From NCBI GenBank assembly GCA_963791885.1, contig CAWBUL010000006.1:1550001-1614000 (forward strand): a stretch of 64,000 nt of DNA. Direction: 5' to 3'. The position numbers and the translations under genes are program-made. How positions within the stretch are numbered: the first letter of the stretch is position 1; each line of letters opens with the position of its first letter. The notes under the pieces are model-generated. The model did no database searches. It worked only from the letters and a program-made list of their open reading frames with translations, and had not been told where the DNA came from. The DNA is from CAVSUZ01 sp963791885 (GTDB lineage: Bacteria > Pseudomonadota > Alphaproteobacteria > Acetobacterales > Acetobacteraceae). Positions 18,171 through 25,781 of this stretch are shown here, one piece after another.

Positions 18171-19692
18171 GGCGGGCCTCCTGTAGCTTCTCGCGCAGGG
18201 CATCGTAGCGTTCGACGTCGGCACGTGGCTCCCGGTCCAGGGCCAAGGCCTGCGGAGCCGCGATCATTGCTGTGGCCGTGGATTTGCCGTCGATCAGCCG
18301 GTGCAACATGTTCAGCACGTGCGTCTTTGTCGGCGCTCCATCACTCAGCGCCAGTTCGACGGCACACAACACCGCATCTTCACCATGGTGCAGGACGAGG
18401 GCAAGAATCTCCACCATCTCCCGGTCGCCTCCGGGCTGCTTGAGAAGGTGCTGTTGCAGCCGCTTGAACGCTTCCGGCAATTCGGCGAACGGCGCGCCAT
18501 TACGCAGAGCTCCCGGCTTGCGCTGGATCACCGCGAGATAGTGGTGCCAATCATAGATGGTGCGGCCGGGCAGATGATGCGACCGCTCGATGAGCCGCGC
18601 GTGTTCGCAGATGACTTGCCCTTCGGCAACGACAACGACGCGGCCTGGATAAACCCTTAAGCTGACGCGATGATTGGCGAAGGACGCGGGCACGCTGTAG
18701 CGGTTGCGATCAAAGTGAACGAGGCAGGTGGGCGAAACGCGTTTGCCGTATTCAACAAAACCATCGAACGGTCTGCCAACGGCCATCAGGCATCCGACTT
18801 CACTTTGCCACGCATCGAATATCGAGCCTTGCTGGCTGCCGTGTGGAATCTCGCGCCATAGCGCTTGGCAGCGTTGTTCCAGCCAGTCGTTCAAGTCAGC
18901 CAGCGTCACAAAACGCGGCATGGTCTGCCACAGCCGATGACGCGCGTCCTGGACATTCTTCTCGATCTGACCCTTCTCCCAGCCTGAGGCCGGATTGCAA
19001 AAGTCAGCATCGAAAAGGTAGTGGCTGGCCATCGCGGCAAAGCGTGCATTGACCTGGCGCTTCTTGCCGACGCCAACTTGGTCAACAGCCGTTCTCATAT
19101 TGTCGTAGATGCCGCGGCGCGGCACGCCGCCAAGCACCCGGAACGCATGATGATGCGCGTCGAACAGCATCTCGTGCGTCTGCAGCGGATAGGCCCGGAC
19201 AATGAAGGTGCGGCTGTAGCAAAGCTTGAAGTGCGCAGCTTGCAGCTTGGTCCGTTCGCCGCCGATAACGGCCCACTCCTCGCTCCAGTCGAACTGGAAA
19301 GCTTCGCCCGGCTGGAAAATCAGCGGAACAAAGGCCCCGCGGCCGGTCGTCTGCTGCTCCCGCTGCCGATGCTCCTTCCAGGTGCGGGCGAACGCCGCAA
19401 CACGGCCGTATGAACCTTCAAACCCGAGGGCGGCCAGATCCGCATGCAACCGCTTGATCGTCCGCCTCTGCTTGCGCGGCCTGCCGCTCTCTAGCTTTAG
19501 CCAGGCCGACAGTTTCTCGGCGAACGCGTCCAGCTTGCTGGGCCGCTCCGGCACCTTGAAGGCCGGTTCCACCACGTCGCCCCGCAAGTATTTGCGGATG
19601 GTGTTCCGCGATAGCCCAGTCCTGCGGGCGATCTCCCGTATCGAAAGCTGGTCTCGAAGCGCCCAGCGACGGATCACGCTCAGTAACTCCAT
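18160..19692 (-). CDS. istA: IS21 transposase IstA
   Basis: A 510-residue transposase starting MELLSVIRRWALRDQLSIRE. It has an N-terminal helix-turn-helix (REIARRTGLSRNTIRKYLRG) and an rve-type DDE integrase core with FQFDWSEEWAVIGG, RGIYDNMRTAVD and the Glu in GWEKGQIEKNVQ. No disruption is seen. A longer in-frame start would extend into the terminal repeats. Confidence 0.95.
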   Translation of the reverse strand: MELLSVIRRWALRDQLSIREIARRTGLSRNTIRKYLRGDVVEPAFKVPERPSKLDAFAEKLSAWLKLESGRPRKQRRTIKRLHADLAALGFEGSYGRVAAFARTWKEHRQREQQTTGRGAFVPLIFQPGEAFQFDWSEEWAVIGGERTKLQAAHFKLCYSRTFIVRAYPLQTHEMLFDAHHHAFRVLGGVPRRGIYDNMRTAVDQVGVGKKRQVNARFAAMASHYLFDADFCNPASGWEKGQIEKNVQDARHRLWQTMPRFVTLADLNDWLEQRCQALWREIPHGSQQGSIFDAWQSEVGCLMAVGRPFDGFVEYGKRVSPTCLVHFDRNRYSVPASFANHRVSLRVYPGRVVVVAEGQVICEHARLIERSHHLPGRTIYDWHHYLAVIQRKPGALRNGAPFAELPEAFKRLQQHLLKQPGGDREMVEILALVLHHGEDAVLCAVELALSDGAPTKTHVLNMLHRLIDGKSTATAMIAAPQALALDREPRADVERYDALREKLQEARHAS

Positions 19693-19804
19693 GCTTATCA
19701 CTCCCGTGGACCCCGCTGAAAACAGCCGGGGCGAGGTCAAAACATGGGTCAATTCTCAGTGGAAATTTGCCACCTGGTGGGTCAGTTCTCGATGAAACTC
19801 AACA

Positions 19805-19812
19805 TGCTCGCA
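19805..19812 (+). repeat. IS21 target-site duplication, right copy
   Basis: TGCTCGCA immediately after the right end of the IS21 element, identical to 17299-17306. Confidence 0.85.
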
Positions 19813-20464
19813 GGCGTGCGCGGTTTTTTTTGATGGTCATGGCGTGGCGATCCAGGAAGCGCCACACCGTGCTGGGGGCGACGTGCAATCCATGGTCCCG
19901 ACGAAGCATCTCCGCCAACTCCACCAGTGTCATGTCGACCTGGGCGGCCACGGCACCAAGGATCACGTCACGGTAAGCCTCGATGCGGTGCGAGCGCAGG
20001 TCACCCCCCTTGGGCCGCGCCTCTGGATGCTGCCGCTGGCACGGAATGCCCGCACCCAGCGGATCGCGGTCGCAACGCCGATCCCGAACCGTTCAGCCGC
20101 CGCACGCCGCGACAGCCCCGCCTCAACCGCCGCAATCACCCGCGAGCGAAGATCGTCCGACAGCGTCCGTGCCATGCATGCTGGCCTCCTCCCAGCAGAC
20201 ATGGTGAATCAGATCGCCACCGCGTCTGGGAAGAACTCTCGCGAATCGGTTCGGTCGGGTTCTGCTCTAGGACTATAACCACATGAGCATCCGCTCATAC
20301 CTGTGAGTATTTCATGGCGAGAATCCCCTTGTAAATCAGCCCTTTGAGATCGGCAACCGGCCTGTCACGCCCTCCGATCTTGCATCTTGACCTTGTGGTG
20401 TTAACCGGATAATTAGGAACAAATTCCTTGACAATCCTTCTAACCTTGTGCTTTCATACCAGTC

Positions 20465-21154
20465 GTGACGGCCCAGCCACTCACCGCTGACCCACCCCAG
20501 TCCCCCGATCCCCATCAGGATCAGGCGGCCGCCGACTCGCCCGCCCGCACCACCCGCCTGCGCCGCCTTCTCGGCAAACTCATCACCCACGCCAAGCGGA
20601 TGGCCGAGGATTTGACCCGCCGCCCCTCCCGCGGATCCGCCTTCTGGATCAGCGTGCGCTTCGGTACCAAAGACATCGCCCTGATCCTCGCGCGCATCAC
20701 GCGCGGTCTGCGCATGGCCGCGGCGCTCCAAGCCACGCTCCCAAAGCCCCACCGGGAAGATCAGCGGGAACGTCCCGCCCGTCCCGCACCCGCCGCCCGC
20801 AAACCACGCACCCGCCCCACACCATTGCCGCGCGACAACGCGAATTCCGTTCTCGCCGCCCTCCCCACATCCAGGGAAATCGCGGACCAGCTTCGTCATC
20901 GCCCGATCGGCGACGTCCTCACTGAGATCTGCATCGATCTCGGCATCCTCACCGCCGATGATATCTGGCAGGAACTACAGAGCGTGCTTGCGGAAAATGG
21001 CGGCGCTCCCGACAAGATCGCCGAAGGCGCCGAGCAGCGAATCGCCTTCTCCACCGACAACTTTTTCCCGCCGGACATAGGGCGATCCCCGCCGTCTCAG
21101 CCGGCGCCCCGCTGCGCCGCGACAGCACCCGCCGGCACCGGCCCTCCGGCCTAA
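20465..21154 (+). CDS. Hypothetical protein, function unknown
   Basis: A 229-residue frame starting at GTG. It has a Pro/Asp-rich N-terminus, a central helical and basic part (RLRRLLGKLITHAKRMAEDL, then FGTKDIALILARITRGLRMA), an Arg/Pro linker and a conserved-looking segment near 150-205 (DVLTEICIDLGILTADDIWQ). No transmembrane segment or known domain is recognised. A TTGACA at 20428-20433 could be a -35 box, but no good -10 follows at the right distance. The 197 bp between IS630 copy B and this gene hold small inverted repeats only. Confidence 0.55.
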   Translation: MTAQPLTADPPQSPDPHQDQAAADSPARTTRLRRLLGKLITHAKRMAEDLTRRPSRGSAFWISVRFGTKDIALILARITRGLRMAAALQATLPKPHREDQRERPARPAPAARKPRTRPTPLPRDNANSVLAALPTSREIADQLRHRPIGDVLTEICIDLGILTADDIWQELQSVLAENGGAPDKIAEGAEQRIAFSTDNFFPPDIGRSPPSQPAPRCAATAPAGTGPPA

Positions 21155-21181
21155 ACCGAACGACCGATCACCCATCATGCA

Positions 21182-21207
21182 ACGGGGCCGCCCGGCGGCA
21201 GCCCCGT
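21182..21207. terminator. Possible hairpin terminator between convergent genes
   Basis: ACGGGGC and GCCCCGT enclose a second inverted pair (CCGCC/GGCGG), giving a strong GC hairpin between the convergent genes ending at 21154 and 21227. There is no T tract, so intrinsic termination is uncertain. Confidence 0.35.
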
Positions 21208-21226
21208 GACCGTGATTCGAAACGCG

Positions 21227-22036
21227 TCATTCCCGCGATCTGGTGTAATCGATCGCAGTGTACGGACCGCCCATGTAGCGTTCCTCGACCGGGTTGTCGC
21301 TGACCTTGCCGCTGAGCTGAGCCGCGAACGGATCGGCGCTGTCCTGCGGCGTCCAGCCGATGCGATCGCGATCGTCCTTGCGCCACCACGTCATGCGTTT
21401 GTTGTTCGACGCACCCCATATCACCGCACAATCCACCTTGGGCGCCAGCACGCAGCCCGTAACAAGCCGGGCGAGATCCGGATAGGACAGCCAGGTCGCC
21501 AAAGCGCGGGCATTCATCGGCTCGGGGAAGCAGGAACCAATGCGGATCGAGACGCTTTCGACGCCGTGCTTGTCGTAATAGAGCCGCCCCATCAGTTCCC
21601 CATAAGCTTTCGACAGGCCGTAATAGCCATCGGGCTGGAACGGGTCGGTTGAATCGATGGTTTCGGTACGCTCATGAAAGCCGATGGAGTGGTTGGAGGA
21701 GGCAAAGACGACGCGCGCCTTCTCCCGCCTTGCCGCTTCGTAGATGTGGTACAGGCCGCGGATGTTGGGGCCGAGCACTTCCTCGAACGGGTGTTCGGTG
21801 GAGACACCGCCGAAGTGCAGGATGGCGCCGCAGCCCTCGGCGAGACGAAGAATGGTCATGCCGTCGTTGAGATCAGCCTTGGTAAAAGTGGCGCTCTTTG
21901 GTAGCGCATCCGGAAATGGCTGGATGTCGGTCAGGCGGAGCATCCAGCCCTGCGACGAAAGCGCCTTGGTCAGGTGCCGGCCGAGATTGCCGGAGGCGCC
22001 GGTAAGAAGAACGGGCTTGGTGGGGGCGTCGGGCAT
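21227..22036 (-). CDS. NAD-dependent epimerase/dehydratase family protein, uronate-dehydrogenase-like
   Basis: A 269-residue extended SDR with N-terminal NAD motif TGASGNLG, the segment HFGGVSTEHPFEEVLGPNI, FASSNHSIGFH and the catalytic YGLSKAYGE. These follow closely the pattern of bacterial uronate dehydrogenases (oxidation of galacturonate or glucuronate to aldarolactone), including IRIGSCFPEP and VIWGASNNKRMTWW. Function is therefore likely sugar-acid oxidation, but other sugar-nucleotide SDRs are possible. GAGGAGGG lies six bases before the ATG. It is divergent from the small monooxygenase-like gene with 92 bp between. Confidence 0.78.
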   Translation of the reverse strand: MPDAPTKPVLLTGASGNLGRHLTKALSSQGWMLRLTDIQPFPDALPKSATFTKADLNDGMTILRLAEGCGAILHFGGVSTEHPFEEVLGPNIRGLYHIYEAARREKARVVFASSNHSIGFHERTETIDSTDPFQPDGYYGLSKAYGELMGRLYYDKHGVESVSIRIGSCFPEPMNARALATWLSYPDLARLVTGCVLAPKVDCAVIWGASNNKRMTWWRKDDRDRIGWTPQDSADPFAAQLSGKVSDNPVEERYMGGPYTAIDYTRSRE

Positions 22037-22128
22037 GGATGGCCCTCCTCAGCCTGCGGCTTCGATTGGCGGTGGTGTAGGCGATCGTCAAGCGGACGGA
22101 TAGTTGGCTGTCCTCCGGGGGAATTGGG

Positions 22129-22425
22129 ATGTTGATGCGTATGCTGACGATGCGGATCCAGCCGGGACGGCTCGAGGATTGGAAGCGCTATACGAAGGAG
22201 ATCGGATTTCCCGGCATGCTGGCCCAGCCGGGATGCAGGAAAATCTGGCGGATGCGCCGCCGCGGCTCGGAGGCCCACGAGTACCAGGTCGTCACCCTAT
22301 GGGATAGCGTCGATGATCTTGAACGCTTCAAGTCGAGCATGGCCATACGAGAGTTGAGTGCGAGCGCCGCTCCGTTCACGATCCCGCCGCACGACGAAGT
22401 CTTGTACGAGACTGTGCCGGACTGA
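22129..22425 (+). CDS. Small antibiotic-biosynthesis-monooxygenase (ABM) fold protein
   Basis: A 98-residue ferredoxin-like-fold protein with the pattern RMLTMRIQPGRLEDWKRYTK, PGCRKIWRMRR, YQVVTLWDSVDDLERFKSS. ABM/dimeric alpha-beta barrel proteins include quinol and haem monooxygenases and many of unknown role. Several in-frame ATGs lie close together; the first (22129) is used. It precedes the amidase gene on the same strand by 70 bp. Confidence 0.6.
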   Translation: MLMRMLTMRIQPGRLEDWKRYTKEIGFPGMLAQPGCRKIWRMRRRGSEAHEYQVVTLWDSVDDLERFKSSMAIRELSASAAPFTIPPHDEVLYETVPD

Positions 22426-22495
22426 TCCGGTTCGTTAGTGTGGCTACGCCCGGTTTTGGCATTCACGTGGTTTGATGAAGGGGCATTGTGAGGTC

Positions 22496-23839
22496 ATGCG
22501 CACAGTCGCGGAGCAGGCGAGGGGGCTTGCGGATGGGCGGATCACCAGTCGCGCGCTGATCGAGGAGTCACTGGCGCGCATCTCCGATCCGACCGGCGAA
22601 GGGGCGCGGGCGTTCATCAAAGCCTCTGCACAGCCCGCCCGCGCAATGGCGGACGCCATGGACACGCTGCGCCGAGCAGGCCGCGAACCGTCGCGGTACG
22701 CAGGCATTCCGATTGCGCTGAAGGATCTGGCGGACGTAGCGGGCGAGCCGACTCCGGCTGGATCACGCGTCCTGGCCGATGCCCCACCTGCTCGTGAGCA
22801 TGCGCCGGTGGTGAAACGACTGCTCGCGGCGGGCTTCATCCCCGTCGGGCGCACGAATATGTCGGAGTTCGCGTTCTCTGGCCTCGGCATCAACCCGCAT
22901 TACGGAACGCCGCGCAGCCCATGGGACCGTGCCACTGGGCGCATCCCGGGCGGAAGTTCATCGGGCAGTGGCGTGGCGGTGGCGGACGGCATCGTTTCCA
23001 TCGCCCTGGGCACGGATACCGGCGGGTCGTGCCGCATTCCGGCGGCGTTCTGCGGTATCGTGGGATACAAGCCGACAGCCCGTCGGATTCCGCTGGCCGG
23101 CGTCGTGCCTCTGTCGTTCAGTCTGGACTCGATCGGGCCGCTGGGCGCCTCGGTCGGTTGTTGCGCCGTTTTCGACGCAGTGCTCGCCGGACAGGAACCT
23201 GCGCCACCCACCCCCGCCGACCTGCGCGGTTTGCGTTTGGCGGTTCCGGATAATTTCATGCTGGACGGGCTGGAGCTTCCGGTGGCGACCGCATTCAGCC
23301 GTGTCCTGCATGCACTTGAACAGGCGGGCGCTCACATCAGTCATGCGCAATTCCCCGAATTCGGTGAGCTTCCTCGGGTGAACGCCGCCGGCGGATTTGC
23401 GGCCAGCGAAGGCTATGCCTGGCATCGCTCGCTACTGGCGAAGAAGGCCGAGGGCTACGATCCGCGCATTCGCGCGCGTATCGAGCGGGGGGCGCGAATC
23501 AGCGCGGCGGATTACGTGGACCTGATGCAGGCCCGCAGCCGGCTGATCGCGTCGTTCGATGCGCGGACAGCGGCCTACGATGCCCTCGTGATGCCGACAT
23601 GCCCGATCGTGCCCGCACGTATCGCCGATCTCGAGGACGAGAAAGAATACAACAGGATCAACCTACTCACGCTGCGCAACACGGCGCCCGCGAATTTCCT
23701 CGACAGGTGCGCAATCTCCCTCCCGTGCCATGGCGACGGCGAACCGCCGGTCGGCGTGATGATCATGGGAGAAACAATGGGGGATGCACGGCTGTTTGCC
23801 ATGGCAGCGACGGTGGAACGGTTGCTTCGCCCGGCCTAG
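22496..23839 (+). CDS. Amidase signature family enzyme
   Basis: A 447-residue amidase. The catalytic Lys is K76 in IALKDLAD, the cis-Ser lies in GGSSSGSGVAVADG (154-156) and the nucleophilic Ser is S178 in GTDTGGSCRIPAAFCG. It hydrolyses an amide or carbamate; the substrate is not predictable (AtzF/GatA-like sequences share the fold). The ATG at 22496 follows GAGG and gives the family-typical MRTVAEQARGLADGRITSRAL; a start at 22475 is possible. No GatB or GatC gene is adjacent, so a role in tRNA amidation is unlikely. Confidence 0.88.
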   Translation: MRTVAEQARGLADGRITSRALIEESLARISDPTGEGARAFIKASAQPARAMADAMDTLRRAGREPSRYAGIPIALKDLADVAGEPTPAGSRVLADAPPAREHAPVVKRLLAAGFIPVGRTNMSEFAFSGLGINPHYGTPRSPWDRATGRIPGGSSSGSGVAVADGIVSIALGTDTGGSCRIPAAFCGIVGYKPTARRIPLAGVVPLSFSLDSIGPLGASVGCCAVFDAVLAGQEPAPPTPADLRGLRLAVPDNFMLDGLELPVATAFSRVLHALEQAGAHISHAQFPEFGELPRVNAAGGFAASEGYAWHRSLLAKKAEGYDPRIRARIERGARISAADYVDLMQARSRLIASFDARTAAYDALVMPTCPIVPARIADLEDEKEYNRINLLTLRNTAPANFLDRCAISLPCHGDGEPPVGVMIMGETMGDARLFAMAATVERLLRPA

Positions 23840-23841
23840 CC

Positions 23842-24024
23842 TCATTTTTCCGATCGCTGAGGCACCTTCGGCGCGACGGGCATGCGCGTCATCGCCACAA
23901 GAAGGGCGGAGCGGCCTTCCGCCGTATCAGCCGCGTCGTTCATGACTCGCCGCGCACGGACGCAAAGATAAACCAGGGCCGCGAGGCCGAGAGGGAACAA
24001 GACCGGGAAGACATAGACGAGCAT
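23842..24024 (-). CDS. Small single-pass membrane protein, function unknown
   Basis: A 60-residue protein with one N-terminal membrane segment (YVFPVLFPLGLAALVYLCVRA) and a basic cytoplasmic tail. GGGAAAGG precedes the ATG. It follows the Hsp70-like gene by 38 bp in the same direction and converges on the amidase gene with 2 bp between stops. I recognise no family. Confidence 0.55.
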   Translation of the reverse strand: MLVYVFPVLFPLGLAALVYLCVRARRVMNDAADTAEGRSALLVAMTRMPVAPKVPQRSEK

Positions 24025-24062
24025 GGTGATCGCCTTTCCCGCCGACTATGCGCCTTTCCCGG

Positions 24063-25325
24063 TCAGCCCGCCATTCGGTCCCGGCCGATCAGCGCCAGCC
24101 CTTCAGCGACGGAGACAAACTCGCCGCCACCGGATACCGCATCCGCACCAAAGCGTTCCTCGAACAACGCGCGGACCGCCGGCACAAAGGATGTGCCGCC
24201 GGTGAGGAACACCCTGTCGATCGCACTGGCTTGTACGCCGGCATTAGCCAGCGCCTGATCCACAGTGGCCGCAATCCGACGCAGATCGCCGGCGATCCAG
24301 GTTTCGAATTCAGTGCGTGTGATGCGGCGATCCACCGCGAAATCACCATGCGAGAAGCGCAGCATGGCCGCGTCGCTCCGCGACAGCTCGGCTTTCACGG
24401 TGCTCACGGCCTGATAGAGTTCATAGCCCATCTCATCCTCGATCAGCCGGATCAGATTGCGCAGCCGCTCGGGATGCACACTGGTCGCGGCCACTGCGCC
24501 GATATCGCGCAGCGTGCGCGGCGCGCGCATCAGCGAGAGGCGGTGCCACCGGGCGAAGCCGGAAAAATACTCGGGCGGTACGGGCAGGTCCTTGCCCATC
24601 ACCTTGTAAGTGTCCCCTTTGCCCAGAAGCGGCGAAATGGCTCGATCGATGATCCGGTAATCAAACGTGTCGCCTGCTATGCCAATGCCGGCATAACCGA
24701 GGGGGATGACACGCCTGTGACCACGCGGGTCGAAGCGCATCACCGAGAAGTCGCTCGTGCCACCGCCGAAATCGCCGACGAGAACAACCGCCGGTGCGTC
24801 GAGCGTACGTGCGAAGCGATAGCCGGCAGCTTCAGGCTCCAACGCCACGCCGATCGCGGAAAATCCGGCTGCGTCGAGACTGTTGCGCAGCCGGGCTTCC
24901 CCGAAGGCATCATCGGCAAACTCTCCCGCGAAGCGCACAGGCCGCCCCGCGATTACATTCGAACCGGCATGATCCGTACCCAGAAGGGCGCAAAGGAAAC
25001 CGCCGCCGAGATCCTCCAGCGTAAACAGGCGTCCGAAGATGTTGGTTTGGGTGAAGCTCCGTTGCGCGAGAAAGGTTTTCATCGACATGATCAGCCGGCT
25101 GCCCAGCGGATCGTCCAGATAAGCGTCCACGGCCGACGGGCCAGCGGCCTGGCGCAGGGAGCCCAGACGCCTCGGATCGTCCAGCCAGAAGCACAGCACG
25201 GTGCGGAAGACGTCCAGCTGTGTGCGCCCGACCGAATAGCGCTGCGTGGTGACACGTCCGTCAGGCTGCAGGACCGCCACGACGCTGTTGGTCGTGCCGA
25301 AATCGATACCGATCAGGCGCGTCAT
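24063..25325 (-). CDS. Hsp70-family protein, YegD-like
   Basis: A 420-residue actin-like ATPase with phosphate-1 motif IGIDFGTTNSVVAV at the N-terminus, phosphate-2 motif VGDFGGGTSDFSV, and adenosine motif VFLTGGTSFVPAVRALFEE. It lacks the substrate-binding domain and lid of DnaK, as in E. coli YegD. Role is unknown beyond ATPase/chaperone-like. It sits 9 bp after holC in the pepA-holC gene line, so it is likely co-transcribed. Confidence 0.85.
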   Translation of the reverse strand: MTRLIGIDFGTTNSVVAVLQPDGRVTTQRYSVGRTQLDVFRTVLCFWLDDPRRLGSLRQAAGPSAVDAYLDDPLGSRLIMSMKTFLAQRSFTQTNIFGRLFTLEDLGGGFLCALLGTDHAGSNVIAGRPVRFAGEFADDAFGEARLRNSLDAAGFSAIGVALEPEAAGYRFARTLDAPAVVLVGDFGGGTSDFSVMRFDPRGHRRVIPLGYAGIGIAGDTFDYRIIDRAISPLLGKGDTYKVMGKDLPVPPEYFSGFARWHRLSLMRAPRTLRDIGAVAATSVHPERLRNLIRLIEDEMGYELYQAVSTVKAELSRSDAAMLRFSHGDFAVDRRITRTEFETWIAGDLRRIAATVDQALANAGVQASAIDRVFLTGGTSFVPAVRALFEERFGADAVSGGGEFVSVAEGLALIGRDRMAG

Positions 25326-25334
25326 GTCAGCCGG

Positions 25335-25781
25335 CTATGCGCCCTTTTCCCAGCCGCGCGCACCCTGACGCCAATAGGTCAAAGTGCAATTTCCCTCCTT
25401 CGCGGCTTTCCACCGCACGCGCGCGGCGGCGACGGCCTCCGGGTCCTTGCCGTCGAACAGATCGAACACCCGTTCGAAGCCAGCTACGGCGACCGGCTCG
25501 GTCGCATCCACCAGAAACAGGTAGCGTGCGCCGTTCTGAGGGTCTGGCTCGCCGGTCAACCAGATTGGCTGCAGGTCGGCATCGCCATCATCAGGCGTGC
25601 CATGCGGCAGCCAATCCGGATCCGGGCATGCCCACAGCGCGGCATCCAGCGCCGCACGCCGCTCTGGATCACCGCAGACCACCACGGCGCGCTGCTTTGC
25701 CCCAAGCGTCCGCCCCAAAAGCTGCGGCAATGCCTGCTCCACGCTGGTGCGCGTGAGGTGATAAAACCCGACCTCGGTCAT
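25335..25781 (-). CDS. holC: DNA polymerase III subunit chi
   Basis: A 148-residue protein with the HolC pattern EVGFYHLTRTSVEQALPQLL at the start, DPDWLPHGTPDDGDADLQPI in the middle and VFDLFDGKD near the end. Chi bridges the clamp loader to SSB. The ATG overlaps the pepA stop by 4 bp (25778-25781), the common pepA-holC arrangement in proteobacteria. Confidence 0.93.
   Translation of the reverse strand: MTEVGFYHLTRTSVEQALPQLLGRTLGAKQRAVVVCGDPERRAALDAALWACPDPDWLPHGTPDDGDADLQPIWLTGEPDPQNGARYLFLVDATEPVAVAGFERVFDLFDGKDPEAVAAARVRWKAAKEGNCTLTYWRQGARGWEKGA

Larger units (their letters stand above)
17307..19804 (-). mobile_element. IS21-family insertion sequence
   Basis: A 2498-bp element with ends TGTTGATTTTCGCTGAGAAC and, as complement of the right end, TGTTGAGTTTCATCGAGAAC. 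Both ends carry a second internal copy of the GAGAACTGACCC (GAGAATTGACCC) motif, the multiple transposase-binding repeats typical of IS21. It encodes istA and istB in overlapping order and sits inside IS630 copy B with a perfect 8-bp duplication. Confidence 0.93.
16719..20175 (-). pseudogene. IS630-family transposase (copy B), interrupted by IS21 and by two compensating indels
   Basis: The N-terminal part starts at ATG 20175 (MARTLSDDLRSRVIAAVEAG, helix-turn-helix GIGVATAIRWVRAFR). The C-terminal part (17306-16719) holds the DDE residues in LVFIDETGATTK, VVMDNLPAHKHA and PDFNPIEKAFAKLK. Joined across the 8-bp repeat the reading is HACEQDRPDVRVRR, as in related transposases. Two frame changes lie in the N-terminal part: a G run at 20004-20009 one base short (should read RRGPRGGDLRSHR) and a T run at 19824-19831 one base long. 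They cancel, so the C-terminal part is back in the original frame. Confidence 0.82.
16706..20267 (-). mobile_element. IS630-family insertion sequence (copy B), split by an IS21 element
   Basis: Ends GAGCAGAATCC at 16706 and the complement of GGGTTCTGCTC ending at 20267, flanked by TA at 16704-16705 and 20268-20269. Without the nested IS21 and one 8-bp repeat the element is 1056 bp. It belongs to a different IS630 subgroup from copy A, with different ends and transposase. The 130 bp between the HNH gene's restored end and this element hold only a short frame (from ATG 16600, MPPNMGPQAWGP...) that would stop just after the insertion point. Confidence 0.85.

Noticed and set aside
20336..20899. 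A 187-residue minus-strand frame opposite the hypothetical gene at 20465
   Set aside because: Gly/Arg-rich shadow composition; the plus-strand frame looks more protein-like.
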